Of a stretch of 45,902 nt of DNA, positions 28,401 through 38,500 are shown in pieces. The DNA is from Pseudomonas sp. UBA2684 (GTDB taxonomy: Bacteria > Pseudomonadota > Gammaproteobacteria > Pseudomonadales > Pseudomonadaceae), in the NCBI GenBank assembly GCA_002354655.1, contig DELY01000029.1:15213-61114 (forward strand). Direction: 5' to 3'. Made by a program: the position numbers and the translations under genes. Every line of letters begins with the position of its first letter. Positions within the stretch are counted from its first letter, which is position 1. The notes beneath the pieces are model-generated. The model had not been told where the DNA came from. It did not search any database and saw only the letters and a program-made list of their open reading frames with translations.

Positions 28401-28567
28401 GGGCTGGCGCCGGGCAGGCTGGCCTGCACGGTGATGGTCGGAAAATCCATCTGTGGCAACGGCGCCACCGGCAACAGGCCGAAGCTGACACCACCGAGCA
28501 GGAGAATCGCCAGGCTCAGCAGCAGGGTCGCCACCGGCCGGCGGATAAAGGGCGCGGACAGGTTCAT
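25460..28567 (-). CDS. muxC: RND efflux transporter subunit MuxC (MdtC-like)
   Basis: This 1035-residue inner-membrane RND transporter is the second of two pump subunits that form a heterotrimer, as MdtB2C does in E. coli. It starts MNLSAPFIRRPVATLLLSLAI. The TM4 relay aspartates are D401-D402 in GLVVDDAIVVLENISRH, and a second conserved [15 protein letters not shown] lies before TM11. ETPMNAAFKGTREVGFT is typical of the MdtB/MdtC group. The start has AAGGA about 11 bases upstream. It is separated from muxB by 106 bp containing a perfect REP pair, although the rest of the operon is overlapped, and overlaps opmB by four bases. No defects seen. Confidence 0.93.
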   Translation of the reverse strand: MNLSAPFIRRPVATLLLSLAILLLGGVSFGLLPVAPLPQMDFPTITVQASLPGASPQIMASSVATPLERSLGTIAGITQMNSRSSQGNTRIMIQFDLDRDINAAAREVQAAINAARELLPSGMRSMPTYRKVNPSQAPIMVLSLTSEILEKGQLYDVASTILAQKLSQVTGVGEVQIGGSSLPAVRVALEPRLLDQYGIALDEVRQAITEANAKRPKGAVEDAERHWQVQASDQLEKAADYEPMIIRYQDGAAVRLGDVATVSDAVEDRYNSGFYNDEDAVLLVINRQTGANIIETIASIREQLPALRAVIPASVDLEVAMDRSPVIRATLLEAEHTLLIAVALVILVVFAFLGRWRAALIPALAVPVSLVGTFAVMYLLGFSLNNLSLMALIIATGLVVDDAIVVLENISRHIEAGETPMNAAFKGTREVGFTLLSMNLSLVAVFLSILFMGGIVERLFREFSITLAVAIVVSLLVSLTLTPMLCARWLKAEEPERQPNALERFGSRLQERVLGFYQRSLDWALRHSLLMLFSLLATIALNVFLFVSVPKTFLPQQDTGQLIGMIRGDDGLSFQVMQPKMEIYRRAVLEDPAVESVAGFIGGGGGINNAFMIVRLKPIAERDVSAQEVINRLRRSVPKVAGGRMFLMPDQDLQIGGREGRSSENEYMLLSGDLDELRKWLPSVREALRALPELTDIDAKEAEGAQQIRLVVDRDTAKRLGVDMSMITGVLNNAFSQRQVSTIYDSLNQYSVVMEINPQYAQHPEALDQIQLITAEGARVPLSTFARWERSLEEDRVNHQGQFASENIGFSLAEGVSLEQATVAIERAVALLNLPTEVQGMLGGTGAAFQQTQDNQPWMILMALVVVYIVLGILYESYIHPLTILSTLPSAGVGALLALQLLNTEFSLISLLGLFLLIGIVKKNAILMIDLALQLERQQHLSPEESIRRACLLRFRPIMMTTLAAILGALPLMLGSAEGSEMRQPLGITIVGGLILSQLLTLYTTPVVYLYFDRLRHRVNRWRGVRTDAALETPL

Positions 28568-28589
28568 GGCCAGCGGAGTCCTTGGCCCC

Positions 28590-28652
28590 GTGGGAGCGGC
28601 TTCAGCCGCGATACCGCGACGCCGCTGAATTCGCGGCTGAAGCCGCTCCCAC
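28590..28652. repeat. Perfect REP doublet inside the mux operon
   Basis: Two perfect 22-base inverted copies (28590-28611 and 28631-28652) begin GTGGGAGCGGCTTCAGCCGC. Each arm contains its own hairpin (GCGGCT/AGCCGC). This is the common Pseudomonas REP form. It sits between the muxB stop and the muxC start, where it can fold in mRNA and change stability or the MuxB:MuxC ratio. Confidence 0.95.
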
Positions 28653-28673
28653 AGATGGCAGGCAGCACAGGGG

Positions 28674-31600
28674 TCATACCGCCAACCCCGCTGCGCTGCG
28701 CCCGCTCATGCGCCGCGCCAGACGATCGAAGTACAGGTAGATCACCGGCGTGGTGAACAGCGTCAGTACCTGGCTGAGCAGCAGACCGCCGACCATCACC
28801 AGGCCCAGCGGCTGGCGCAACTCGGCGCCGGAGCCGGAGGCCAGCATCAGCGGTATGGCGCCGAACAGCGCCGCCAGGGTGGTCATCAGGATCGGGCGGA
28901 AGCGCAAGAGCGCAGCGCGGTAGATCGCCTCTTCCGGCGCCATGCCTTGGTTGCGTTCGGCCTCCAGGGCGAAGTCGATCATCATGATCGCGTTCTTCTT
29001 GACGATGCCGATCAGCAGGATGATGCCGATGATCGCGATCAGGCCCAGGTCGTTACCCGTCAGCAACAACGCGAGCAAGGCGCCAACGCCCGCCGAGGGC
29101 AAGGTCGAGAGGATGGTGATCGGGTGGATGTAGCTCTCGTAGAGCACCCCCAGCACGATGTACATGGTGACGATGGCGGCGAGGATCAGCAGCAAGGTGC
29201 TCGACAACGACGCGCGGAAGGCCTCGGCGGCGCCCTGGAACTGGGTCTGCACGCCGGCCGGCAGGCCGATGTCCTGCTGCACCTGCTCGATCACCGCCAC
29301 GGCGTCGCCAAGCGCCACGCCTTCGGCCAGGTTGAACGACAGGGTCGCCGCCGGAAACTGGCCGATGTGGTTGATCAACAGACTCGCCGCGCGCTCCTCG
29401 ATACGCGCCAGCGACGACAGCGGCACCTGGGTGCCGGCGGCGGTGGCCACGTGAATCTGCCGTAGCGCGGCCGGGCCGATGCTGCCGGCGTTCTCGCTCT
29501 CCAGCACCACGCGGTATTGGCTGGCCTGGGTGTAGATGGTGGAAATCTGCCGCTGGCCAAAGGCGTCGTACAGCGCGTCGTCGATGTCGGCGACGCTCAC
29601 GCCGAGGCGCCCGGCGATGTCCCGGTCGATATGCAGGAACACTTGCAGACCGCGGTTCTGCAGGTCGCTGGCGACATCGGTGAGTTGCGGCTGCTGACGC
29701 AACGCGCCCACCAGCTTGGGCACCCACTCTTCGAGCAGCGCCAGGTCCGGCGACTCCATGCTGAACTGGAACTGCGTGCGGCTGACCCGATCCTCGATGG
29801 TCAGGTCCTGCACCGGTTGCAGGTACAACTCGATACCGGCCAGTTTGGCCAATTCAGGGCGCAACCGTTCGATCACCTGGCTGGCCGTGACATCGCGTTC
29901 GGCATGCGGCTTGAGGTTGATCAGCATGCGCCCGCTGTTCAGCGTCGGGTTGTCGCCGTCGACACCAATGTAGGAGGACAGGCTGGTGACCGCCGGGTCT
30001 TGCAGAATCACGTCGGCCAAACGCTGTTGACGCTCGCTCATGGCGCCGAAGGAAATCGATTGCGGCGCCTCGGAAATGCCCTGAATCACCCCAGTGTCCT
30101 GCACCGGGAAGAAGCCTTTGGGCACCGCCAGGTACAGCACCACGGTCAACGCCAGGGTGCCGATGGCCACCAACAGGGTCAGCGGCTGGCGCTTGAGCAC
30201 CCACTGCAACCAGATGCCGTAATGCTTGATCAGCCAATCGATCCACTGGCCGCTGGCCCGGTAGAAACGCCCCTGCTCGGCCTCGGGTTCATGCTTGAGC
30301 AAGCGTGCGCACATCATCGGCGTGAGGGTCAGCGAGACCACCAGGGAAATCAGGATGGCCACCGCCAGGGTGATGGCGAACTCACGGAACAGCCGGCCGA
30401 CCACATCGGCCATGAACAGCAGCGGGATCAGCACCGCGATCAGCGAGATGGTCAGCGAGATCAGGGTGAAACCGATCTGCCGAGCGCCCTTCAGCGCCGC
30501 ATTCAACGGCGTTTCGCCCTCTTCCAGGTGGCGGGCGATGTTTTCCAGCATGACGATGGCGTCGTCCACCACGAAACCGGTGGCGATGGTCAGGGCCATC
30601 AGCGTCAGGTTGTTGATGGTGAAACCGGCGATGTACATCACGCCAAAGGTGCCGATCAGCGACAGCGGCACGACGATGGACGGAATCAGGGTTGCCGAGA
30701 GCTTGCGCAGAAACAGGAAGGTCACCAGCACCACCAGGGCAATCGCCAGCAACAGCTCATGCTGCACGTCGGTCACCGCGGCGCGGATGGTCTGGGTGCG
30801 GTCGGTCAGCACGCTGACCTCGACATTCGCCGGCAAGCCTTCGGTGAGGTTGGGCAGCAATGCTTGAATGCGATCGACCACATCGATCACGTTGGCCCCG
30901 GGCTGGCGCTGGATGTTCACCAACACCGCCTCGTTGCGGTTGGCCCAGGCCGCCAGACGGTTGTTCTCCGCACCGTCGACGATCTCGGCGACATCCTTCA
31001 GGCGCAAGGTGGCGCCGTCCTGGTAACTGAGGATCAGCTCGCGGTATTCGTCCGGGGTTTTCAGCTGGTCGTTGGCGTCCAGCTGCGACACCCGGGTCGG
31101 GCCGTCGAAGTTGCCTTTCGGCTGGTTGACGTTGCTCGCGGTGATCAGCGCACGCACATCGGCGAGGTTCAAGCCATAGGCCGCCAGGGCCTCGGGGTTG
31201 ACGCGGATGCGCACCGCCGGGCGCTGGCCGCCGGCCAGGGTGACCAGACCGACACCGCTGGTTTGCGCGAGTTTTTGCGCTAAACGGGTATCGACCAAAT
31301 CAAAGACCTGCGGCAGCGGCAGGGTTTTCGAACTGATGGCCAGGGTCATCACCGGCGTATCCGCCGGGTTGACCTTGTTGTACACCGGCGGCGCCGGCAG
31401 GTCGCTGGGCAACAGGTTGCTCGCTCCGTTGATCGCCGCCTGCACTTCCTGCTCGGCGACATCCAGCTCCACGTCCAGATTGAAGCGCAGGGTGATCACC
31501 GAGGCGCCACCGGAGCTGGTCGAGGACATCTGTTTCAAGCCGGCCATCTGGCCGAACTGGCGTTCCAACGGCGCAGTCACCGCGCTGGTCATGACGTCCG

Positions 31601-31766
31601 GGCTGGCGCCGGGGTACAGGGTCAGCACGCGGATGGTCGGGTAATCCACCTCCGGCAACGCCGAGACCGGCAGCATGCGGTAGGCGATCAAGCCACTGAG
31701 GAAAATCGCCGCCATGATCAGCGTGGTGGCGACCGGCCGCAGGATAAACAGGCGAGAGGCGTTCAT
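28674..31766 (-). CDS. muxB: RND efflux transporter subunit MuxB (MdtB-like)
   Basis: This 1030-residue RND transporter is paired with MuxC. It starts [21 protein letters not shown], with TM4 relay aspartates D401-D402 in [17 protein letters not shown] and [18 protein letters not shown] near the C-terminal half. The two mux pumps are clearly paralogous (shared [13 protein letters not shown] and YESYIHP segments) but distinct throughout, as expected for a heteromeric MdtBC-type pump. In E. coli MdtBC the two subunits have different roles in proton relay and substrate binding. The start overlaps the muxA stop by four bases (ATGA). The stop is followed by the REP doublet before muxC. Confidence 0.93.
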   Translation of the reverse strand: MNASRLFILRPVATTLIMAAIFLSGLIAYRMLPVSALPEVDYPTIRVLTLYPGASPDVMTSAVTAPLERQFGQMAGLKQMSSTSSGGASVITLRFNLDVELDVAEQEVQAAINGASNLLPSDLPAPPVYNKVNPADTPVMTLAISSKTLPLPQVFDLVDTRLAQKLAQTSGVGLVTLAGGQRPAVRIRVNPEALAAYGLNLADVRALITASNVNQPKGNFDGPTRVSQLDANDQLKTPDEYRELILSYQDGATLRLKDVAEIVDGAENNRLAAWANRNEAVLVNIQRQPGANVIDVVDRIQALLPNLTEGLPANVEVSVLTDRTQTIRAAVTDVQHELLLAIALVVLVTFLFLRKLSATLIPSIVVPLSLIGTFGVMYIAGFTINNLTLMALTIATGFVVDDAIVMLENIARHLEEGETPLNAALKGARQIGFTLISLTISLIAVLIPLLFMADVVGRLFREFAITLAVAILISLVVSLTLTPMMCARLLKHEPEAEQGRFYRASGQWIDWLIKHYGIWLQWVLKRQPLTLLVAIGTLALTVVLYLAVPKGFFPVQDTGVIQGISEAPQSISFGAMSERQQRLADVILQDPAVTSLSSYIGVDGDNPTLNSGRMLINLKPHAERDVTASQVIERLRPELAKLAGIELYLQPVQDLTIEDRVSRTQFQFSMESPDLALLEEWVPKLVGALRQQPQLTDVASDLQNRGLQVFLHIDRDIAGRLGVSVADIDDALYDAFGQRQISTIYTQASQYRVVLESENAGSIGPAALRQIHVATAAGTQVPLSSLARIEERAASLLINHIGQFPAATLSFNLAEGVALGDAVAVIEQVQQDIGLPAGVQTQFQGAAEAFRASLSSTLLLILAAIVTMYIVLGVLYESYIHPITILSTLPSAGVGALLALLLTGNDLGLIAIIGIILLIGIVKKNAIMMIDFALEAERNQGMAPEEAIYRAALLRFRPILMTTLAALFGAIPLMLASGSGAELRQPLGLVMVGGLLLSQVLTLFTTPVIYLYFDRLARRMSGRSAAGLAV

Positions 31767-32977
31767 GCGTCTTTTTGCGCCACGGGTGCGCTTGGCGGCG
31801 TGGCCGGTGCCTGGCCCTCGCCAATCACTTCGACCTGACCGCCATCGCGCAGGCGATCGGTGCCCTCCAGCACCAGGCGCTCACCCACCTTGACGCCCTC
31901 CTCGATCAAGGTAAACCGACCATTGCTGGGGCCCGCGACAATCGGGCGAACCTGCACCTGGCTCTCGTCATCGACCACATAGACAAAAGTACCGCTGGCG
32001 CCGAACTGCAGTGCGGCGGCTGGAATCAAGGTGGCGTTCTCGCGGGTTTGCACACGCAGACGCACGTTGACGAACTGATTGGGGAAGAGCATTTCTTCGG
32101 CGTTGTCGAAGCGGGCCTTGAGCTTCACCGTGCCGGTGGCGATGTCGATCTGGTTGTCCAGGCTGTCCAGTTGGCCGTCGGCCAGCTTGAACTGCTCGTT
32201 GCGATCCCAGGCCTCGACCAGCAGTTGTTTCTGCCCGCCTCGAACCTGTTGCAACACCGCCGGCAACTCGGCTTCCGGCAAGGTGAACATCACCGAGATC
32301 GGCAGCGTCTGAGTGATCACCACCAGCGGCAGTTCGTCGCCCGAGCTGACCAGGTTGCCGATGTCGACCTGGCGCAGGCCCAGGCGCCCGGTGATCGGCG
32401 CCCGCACCTGAGTGAAATCGAGGTTCAGGCGCGCCTCGGCGACGGTCGCCTGATTGCTTTTCAAGGTGCCACGGTATTGGTTGACCAGCGCTTGCTGGGT
32501 ATCCAGGGTCTGCTTGGCGATGGAATCGTCGGCATACAGACCGCGATAACGCGCCAGGTCGATCTCGGCGTTCTTCAACTGCGCCTGGTTTTCCTGCTGT
32601 ACGCCCAGCGCCTGTTGCAAGGCGACCTCATAAGGCCGTGGGTCGATCACTGCCAGCAAATCGCCGGCCTTGACCTGCTGACCGTCCTGGAACAGCACCT
32701 TGACCAACTCGCCATCCACCCGACCGCGCACATTCACCGTGTTGTAGGCGGTGACCGTGCCCAGGGCCTTCAACTCGATGGGAAAGTCGTCCTGGCTGAC
32801 CGTGGTGATACGCACGGGAACCGGACCGCCATCGCCCCAGCGCCCTCCTGCCTGCGGCTCCGGCGTGCTGGGCCAGAACCACCAGATCAGACCGATCAGT
32901 AGCGCCAACAGAATCAGGCCAAGCAACCACTGGCGTGACGACTTCGAGGCGTTGGGCGTTGCGTTTGTCTCAGGCAT
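31763..32977 (-). CDS. muxA: RND efflux periplasmic adaptor MuxA (MdtA-like)
   Basis: MuxA is the membrane fusion protein of the MuxABC-OpmB pump. The 404-residue protein has an N-terminal signal-anchor helix ([19 protein letters not shown], about 17-35) rather than a lipobox, then the barrel-sandwich motif [41 protein letters not shown] short alpha-hairpin and beta-barrel domains follow. The C-terminus is Ala/Pro rich. I chose the ATG at 32977. A GTG twelve bases further up (32989) is too close to the AAAGGAA to be used efficiently, although the spacing from that site to the ATG is a long 13 bases. It is the first gene of the operon, with 157 bp to the tpx stop upstream. Confidence 0.9.
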   Translation of the reverse strand: MPETNATPNASKSSRQWLLGLILLALLIGLIWWFWPSTPEPQAGGRWGDGGPVPVRITTVSQDDFPIELKALGTVTAYNTVNVRGRVDGELVKVLFQDGQQVKAGDLLAVIDPRPYEVALQQALGVQQENQAQLKNAEIDLARYRGLYADDSIAKQTLDTQQALVNQYRGTLKSNQATVAEARLNLDFTQVRAPITGRLGLRQVDIGNLVSSGDELPLVVITQTLPISVMFTLPEAELPAVLQQVRGGQKQLLVEAWDRNEQFKLADGQLDSLDNQIDIATGTVKLKARFDNAEEMLFPNQFVNVRLRVQTRENATLIPAAALQFGASGTFVYVVDDESQVQVRPIVAGPSNGRFTLIEEGVKVGERLVLEGTDRLRDGGQVEVIGEGQAPATPPSAPVAQKDA

Positions 32978-33091
32978 GGCACAAGTCACTTCCTTTGGGA
33001 GCCTGAACGATAAGCAGTGTCAGGCCCGAAGCAAAGTCTCTTTACCGGCTATTTACCTACTGCTTACGTTGCTAAGCCCCTGAGCCACAAA

Positions 33092-33118
33092 TAAAAACGG
33101 CCTCCAAGGGAGGCCGTT
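33092..33118 (-). terminator. Rho-independent terminator after tpx
   Basis: On the minus strand a stem AACGGCCTCC/GGAGGCCGTT with a three-base loop (33096-33118) is followed by TTTTTAT. It lies 17 bases beyond the tpx stop and separates tpx from the mux operon, which runs in the same direction. Confidence 0.93.
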
Positions 33119-33134
33119 AGTGTGTTGCCGGGTG

Positions 33135-33635
33135 TTACTTGAGTACGGCCAGGGCGGCAGCGTAGTCCGGCTCGCTGCCGATTTCGCCTACCAGCTCGCT
33201 GTGCAGGACTTTGTCATGCTCGTCCAGCACCACCACGGCCCGCGCGGAAACGCCAGCCAGCGGGCCGCTGACCAAGGCTACGCCGTAGGCCTTGAGGAAC
33301 TCGGCGCCACGCATGGTCGACAGGTTGATCACGTTTTCCAAACCTTCGGCACCGCAGAAACGCGCCTGGGCAAACGGCAGGTCAGCCGACACGCACAGCA
33401 CCACAGTATTGTTCAGCGTACTGGCTTCGGCATTGAACTTACGCACCGAGGTCGCGCAGGTCGGGGTGTCGATGCTTGGGAAGATATTCAGCACTTTGCG
33501 CTTGCCGGCCAGGCTGCTCAGGCTGACATCGGCCAGGGTGGTGCCAACCAGGGTAAAGGCCGGGGCTTGCTGACCGACTTGCGGCAATTCGCCAGCGACG
33601 TCTACTGGGGTGCCACGCAGGGTTACTTGAGCCAT
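33135..33635 (-). CDS. tpx: Thiol peroxidase Tpx
   Basis: Tpx is a periplasm- or cytosol-located atypical 2-Cys peroxiredoxin that reduces lipid hydroperoxides and H2O2 using thioredoxin. The 166-residue protein has the family length. The peroxidatic Cys60 sits in [14 protein letters not shown] and the resolving Cys94 in RFCGAEG, with the helper Thr57 and Arg on the same loops. No signal peptide is present, so the cytoplasm is most likely. AGAGGA lies nine bases before the ATG. It is a single gene with its own terminator. Its place next to mux genes and the sodium:alanine symporter matches the P. aeruginosa order as I recall it. Confidence 0.96.
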   Translation of the reverse strand: MAQVTLRGTPVDVAGELPQVGQQAPAFTLVGTTLADVSLSSLAGKRKVLNIFPSIDTPTCATSVRKFNAEASTLNNTVVLCVSADLPFAQARFCGAEGLENVINLSTMRGAEFLKAYGVALVSGPLAGVSARAVVVLDEHDKVLHSELVGEIGSEPDYAAALAVLK

Positions 33636-33753
33636 GAGGAAGTCCTCTTATTTAGGTGGGTGGGTTGTTCTTGAAGGAAAACGATAAGCCAGAGTAGAAC
33701 ATGGCGCACTTAAAAAGACGCTGCTCCGCTTAAATCTCGATACCGAGCATGCG

Positions 33754-33853
33754 GCATGAGCAGTCAGGCTGTTGTGGCAACGGTCTTGACCGCGAGCGGT
33801 GCAGGCAAAGCGCTCAAGGCAGCCCAGGAACTCGCGGCCAAGGCCCCTGCTAC
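33754..33853. repeat. Copy 2 of the dispersed ~100-bp double-hairpin repeat
   Basis: This is an inverted copy of 20332-20432. Read on the minus strand it starts GTAGCAGGGGCCTTGGCCGC and ends GCCTGACTGCTCATGC. It lies in the gap upstream of tpx and downstream of the symporter gene. Confidence 0.88.
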
Positions 33854-33880
33854 ACGGCCAACACACGGCGCTTATATGCG

Positions 33881-33930
33881 GGTTTAGCCGCGAAAATCGT
33901 CGAAAAAGAAGATTTTCCACGGCTAAAACC
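33881..33930. other. Long imperfect stem-loop between the symporter gene and tpx
   Basis: GGTTTAGCCGCGAAAATC (33881-33898) pairs imperfectly with GATTTTCCACGGCTAAAACC (33911-33930) across a 12-base A-rich loop. It lies about 80 bases after the symporter stop and may end that transcript, but no clear T-tract follows. The rest of the 377-bp gap (33636-34012) holds only this and the 100-bp repeat. Confidence 0.5.
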
Positions 33931-34012
33931 ACACCCATAAGACGTTGGCGCGCGCGGATCGCCGCCAGAGTCGACGCGCCACCGCTAAGGCATACAGATC
34001 AGTGCCGCGACG

Positions 34013-35356
34013 CTACGGCTTGGCGAAATGCTCGCGGGTCAGCTTGACCACGATCGGGCTGAGCAGCAGCAAGGACAACAGGTTGGGAATCGCCATCAAG
34101 CCATTGAGGGTGTCCGCCACCAGCCAGGCGAAATCCAGGTGGGCGACGGCGCCGAACGGCACCGCCAGCACCCAGACGATGCGGAACGGCATGATCGCCT
34201 TGGTGCCGACCAAATATTCCCAGCAGCGCTCGCCGTAGTAGCTCCAACCAAGGATGGTGGTGAAGGCGAATACCACCAGGGCGATGGTCAGGATGTAGCT
34301 GCCCACGCCCGGCATGGCCGACTCGAACGCTGCCGCCGAGAGTGCCGCACCGCTGGCGCCGCTGGTCCACACACCGGAGCAGATGATCGCCAGGCCAGTC
34401 ATCGAGCAGATGATCAGGGTGTCGATGAAGGTGCCGATCATGCCGATCATCCCCGAGCGCACCGGACTGTTGGTGGTGCCGGCCGCTTGGGCGATACCGG
34501 CGGTGCCGAGGCCCGCTTCGTTGGAGAAGATGCCGCGCGCCACGCCGAAACGGATCGCCGCCATCACTGCCGCGCCAGCGAAGCCGCCGGTGGCCGCGAC
34601 CGGGGTGAAGGCGTGGGTGAAGATCAGCTCGAAGGCGCCGGGAATCGCATCGGCATGCACCACCAGCACCACGATTGAGGCGACGATATAGGCCACGCAC
34701 ATGAACGGCACCAACGAGGCGGCGACCTTACCGATACGGCGGATACCGCCGAGGATCACCAGGCCGGTAATGACCATGGTCACCACGCCCGTGACCCAGG
34801 CGGGAATCGCAAAGCTGGCTTCCAGGGCGTCGGCCATGCTGTTGACCTGCACCATGTTGCCGATGCCGAACCCGGCAAAGCCACCGAAGATGGCGAACGC
34901 GGTGCCCAGCCAGACCCACTTCTTGCCCAGACCGTTCTTGATCGCGTACATCGGCCCGCCGACATGCGCGCCGCGCTCGTCCTTCTCGCGGTAATGCACC
35001 GCCAGCACCACTTCGCAGTACTTGGTGGCCATGCCGACCAGCGCCGTGCACCACATCCAGAACAGCGCGCCAGGGCCGCCGAGGAAAATCGCGGTGGCGA
35101 CGCCGGCGATGTTGCCGGTACCGACGGTGGCGGCCAGGCAGGTCATCAGCGCCTGGAACGGGCTGATTTCGCCACTGGCCGCGTCACCTTTGGTACGGCC
35201 CTGCCACATCAGGCGGAACCCCGTGACGATATGGGTCAGCGGCATGAGCTTCAGACGCAGCATGAGGAACAGACCGGTGCCGAGGATCATCACCAGCATG
35301 GGCGGCCCCCAGACCAGGCCGTTGATCTGGTTGACCAGCGCGTTGATGAATTCCAT
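34013..35356 (-). CDS. Sodium:alanine (AGCS family) symporter
   Basis: This 447-residue inner-membrane protein has about 11 helices and belongs to the alanine or glycine:cation symporter family (AgcS/AlsT/DagA). Family signatures are GEISPFQALMTCLAATVGTGNIAGVATAIFLGGPGALFWMW, where VGTGNIAGVA forms part of the Na+/substrate site, then RGIFSNEAGLGTAGIAQAA, and ILGWSYYGERCWEYLVG. It imports small neutral amino acids with Na+. AAGGAG lies seven bases before the ATG. It is a single gene, separated from tamB by 217 bp and from tpx by a repeat-containing gap. Substrate preference (alanine, glycine, D-forms) cannot be read from the sequence. Confidence 0.93.
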   Translation of the reverse strand: MEFINALVNQINGLVWGPPMLVMILGTGLFLMLRLKLMPLTHIVTGFRLMWQGRTKGDAASGEISPFQALMTCLAATVGTGNIAGVATAIFLGGPGALFWMWCTALVGMATKYCEVVLAVHYREKDERGAHVGGPMYAIKNGLGKKWVWLGTAFAIFGGFAGFGIGNMVQVNSMADALEASFAIPAWVTGVVTMVITGLVILGGIRRIGKVAASLVPFMCVAYIVASIVVLVVHADAIPGAFELIFTHAFTPVAATGGFAGAAVMAAIRFGVARGIFSNEAGLGTAGIAQAAGTTNSPVRSGMIGMIGTFIDTLIICSMTGLAIICSGVWTSGASGAALSAAAFESAMPGVGSYILTIALVVFAFTTILGWSYYGERCWEYLVGTKAIMPFRIVWVLAVPFGAVAHLDFAWLVADTLNGLMAIPNLLSLLLLSPIVVKLTREHFAKP

Positions 35357-35388
35357 TTGCAGCTCCTTATTTCTTCTTGCTCAGTGCA

Positions 35389-35405
35389 GGCATGGTTGCC
35401 ATGCC
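35389..35405. promoter_or_regulatory. Short perfect inverted repeat upstream of the symporter gene
   Basis: GGCATGG-TTG-CCATGCC is a 7-bp perfect dyad with a three-base loop, 33 bases before the start. It could be an operator or a leader hairpin. Nothing else supports it. Confidence 0.3.
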
Positions 35406-35573
35406 GGTAGTAGAACCGCGCCGTGGATAAACCGCGCGATCACGTCGCCAAACTCATCCGCCATTGACGCTAAGACCAGCAACACAGAGGCCGCCGTTGG
35501 GCGACGGATGCTAACACGGCGTATTTGCTTTTAGCGGAGTGCCGGCGCATGCACATAACAACGTGTCGCCGGC

Positions 35574-38500
35574 TTAGAAATCGCGCTTGTAAAACAGGTC
35601 GAGGGAACTGGCCAAACCGCTGGCAGCCTCAAGATAGAGGCGTTTGCTCAGCTCATAGCGCAACGCTACGCTGTTCACCGGCTCGAACACGCCCACCCCG
35701 TAGCGCAAGCTCAAGCGCTCCGACAGGTTACCGCTGGCCACCACGCTGGTGCTATTACCGCTGCCTTCGGTGTCTAGCTGGAAATCCTCGATGCCCAGGC
35801 GCTGCGCCACATCGCCGGTCACCGAGGCGCTACCGGCCACGCCCATCGCCAGCGCGGCTTGCGCCAGCATGTTGTTGTCGCCGCCGCTGCTCGACAGCGG
35901 TCGGCCAAGCACCAGGTAAGACAACGCCTGCTCCTGGCTCATGGCCGACTCGGAGAACACCTCGCTTTTCGGCTGTTCGGCATTGCCGGTCAGGCGCAGG
36001 CCGGCCACCACTTCGTCGACCCGGCGAATCGCCTCGACATCGAGAAACGGCTGATCGATCGGCCCGGCGAACAACAAGCGCGCCCGGCGGATGGTCAGGC
36101 GCTGGCCATAGGCGCGAAAACGCCCGTTATTCAGGTTCAACTCGCCACGCGTATCGAGGTCGTCGCCAATGTGCACACGCCCGGCCAGATCGGCACTCAG
36201 GCCAAAACCACTGAAGCTCAGGCGCTCCTGGCCAACCTCGACATCGATATCCATAGCGATCGCCACAGCCTGTTGCTCAGCCGTCTGGCGCCCGACAATC
36301 ACCGCATCGTCGGAGAGTTTTACTGTCGACGGCGGTAGTTCGCGCACGACGATCTGGCCGCGCGGAATCAGCACCTTGCCCGCCACCGACAGGCGTTCGG
36401 CGTCGAGGCGCAGCGTCAGGTCCGGCTCGACCTCCAGGTCGACATACGGCTCGACGCTGATCGGCAAACGGCTGCCACGCACCCGCACTTCGCCGGTCAG
36501 CCCGGCGCCCCAGGCCAGCTCGCCATTCAGGCTGCCCTGGCCGTTGTCGCCGCTGCGCCAGCCACCGCTGAGTTGCAGGCGCTCGCCAGCGATCAGTGCT
36601 TGCAGTTGTAGATCCTCGAAGTTGCTCGGCAACTCGCCACCGGCAATCTCGCCGCCGCTGAGTTGCAGGCTACCGTTGACCTGCGGCGCCAACAGGCTGC
36701 CGGCCAAGCTGCCGCTGCCGTTGAGCTGCCCGGCAAGGCGTTCGACCATCGGCACGAAAGGCCGCGCCAGCGCCAGGTCCAGGCCGCTCAGGCGGAACGT
36801 GCCGGACAGCGGCTTGCTCGCCGGACGCGGATCAAGCTGGGCCTGCAACGACAACTCGCCGATTTTTGGCCCGCGCAGTTCGACCTGCGTGTCAATCCGC
36901 TGCGGCTGCAATTGGCTGCTCAGGCGCAGGCTGTCGTAAGCGAAATCCAGCCATTGCTCTTGCTCGCGCACGCGCCAGGTGCCGCTGCCGGCATCCAGCA
37001 CGATCTGTCCGTTCGGCCCACTGGACGGCAAATCTAGCTTGACCTCGGCATTCAGCTGGCCCTGCCAGGCAAAGTCTTTCGGCAACCACTGCGCCAGGCT
37101 GTCGAGGGGAAAATCCGCCAGGCGATAGCGCAAGCGCGGCTCGGGCAACAGCCGCTGCTCGTCGCCGCATAGGCTGGCCGCTGCCGCTCGCCAACAATGT
37201 GCCCCCAGGGTCAGTTGGCCGTTGGCCAGGCGCACCAGCGTCGCCGGTTGCTGCAAGCGCCAGTCCTGGCCGCCGCTTTGCACCTCGCCACGGCTCAGGC
37301 GGCCGCGCCACGCGCCGTTGCTCAGGCTGCCGTCGAGCGCTAGCGCGCTGTTCAGCAACGGACCATCGAGCGTTACGCTCAGTTGCTGCTGACGTTGATC
37401 GCCCTGCCCGCTAGCCGTCAGCCGGCCCAGATTGCGCTCGCCGACGCTGATGCCCGTGGCATCCAGGTCGACTCGCGCGCGCTGCTGGCTGTTGAGCGAC
37501 GCATCGAGTTGCAGGCGCTGCAGCTGCTGTTCGGCCAACGCCAGGCGTTGGCCTTGCAGCTTGAGCTGACCTTGTGGCGCTTGCAGGCTGCCGGCCAGGT
37601 CAAGTTGGCCGTCGAGTTGGCCCTGCATGTTTGGCCACAACTGACCGAGGCGCGATAAGCCTATGCGCAACTGTCCACTCAGCCGCTGGTTCAACTCGGC
37701 ACTGCCATCGATGCGGTTATCGCCCAGACGCAGGTCAAGATGACCGAGCGTCCAACGCTGCCCGGCCCCTGTCGCGCGGGCTTGGAACAAGGCCGGCTGA
37801 CCGCGCAAACGGCCAGTGAGGTCGAGGTCCGCGCTCATACTCAGCTGCTCATTCTTCAGCTCACCCTGACTGCGCAACGGACCGCCCAAGGTGCCCGGCA
37901 GTTCTGCCAGCCAGTACGCCGGGTCGAAATCCTGCAATTGCAGGTTGGTATCCCAGCGCAGGCCGTCGGCGAAGCCCAGGCTCAGCTGACCATCCGCCCG
38001 GCCCCGGCCGGCGCGCAGTTGCAGTTCGGGCAAAAACACCTGTTGCATGTCGCCGCTCAGCGGGCTGGCCAGGCTGAACGCTCCGGCAGGCCCCTCCAGC
38101 TCAGCGGCAAAATGGCCCAGGTAGTGCCCCGCCTGATACGCCAGCTCGCCGCTCAGCGTGTGCAGGACCACAGGCAGCTCTTGGGCAATGGGATAGAGCC
38201 GCTGCCAGGGGAAATCCTGCCAAGCGAAACGACTGTCGAGGCTGAACTCCTCGCGCCAATCCAGTTGGCCGCTGAGCTGCACGCGCTGCTCAGGGCTGGC
38301 GCTGAGGCTCAAGCTCTCGATGTGCGCGCCGCTGGCGCTGACCAGGCCTTGCAACAGCAGCGCCACCGCGCCGCCCTCGCCCGGCAGCTCGGCGTGGCCG
38401 TCGAGCGCATAGCCGGTGTGCAGATCGCCGCTGGCGTTCAGCACAACCTTGTCCAGGCGCAAGGTCGCCGGCAGTTCGCGGCTGGCGGTGAAGCCGTTCG

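Noticed and set aside
29517-31283. Long antisense frame inside muxB, and similar frames inside muxC (25517-26995, 27038-28756)
   Set aside because: They are shadows of the pump genes produced by GC-rich third positions, with no ribosome sites or recognisable domains.
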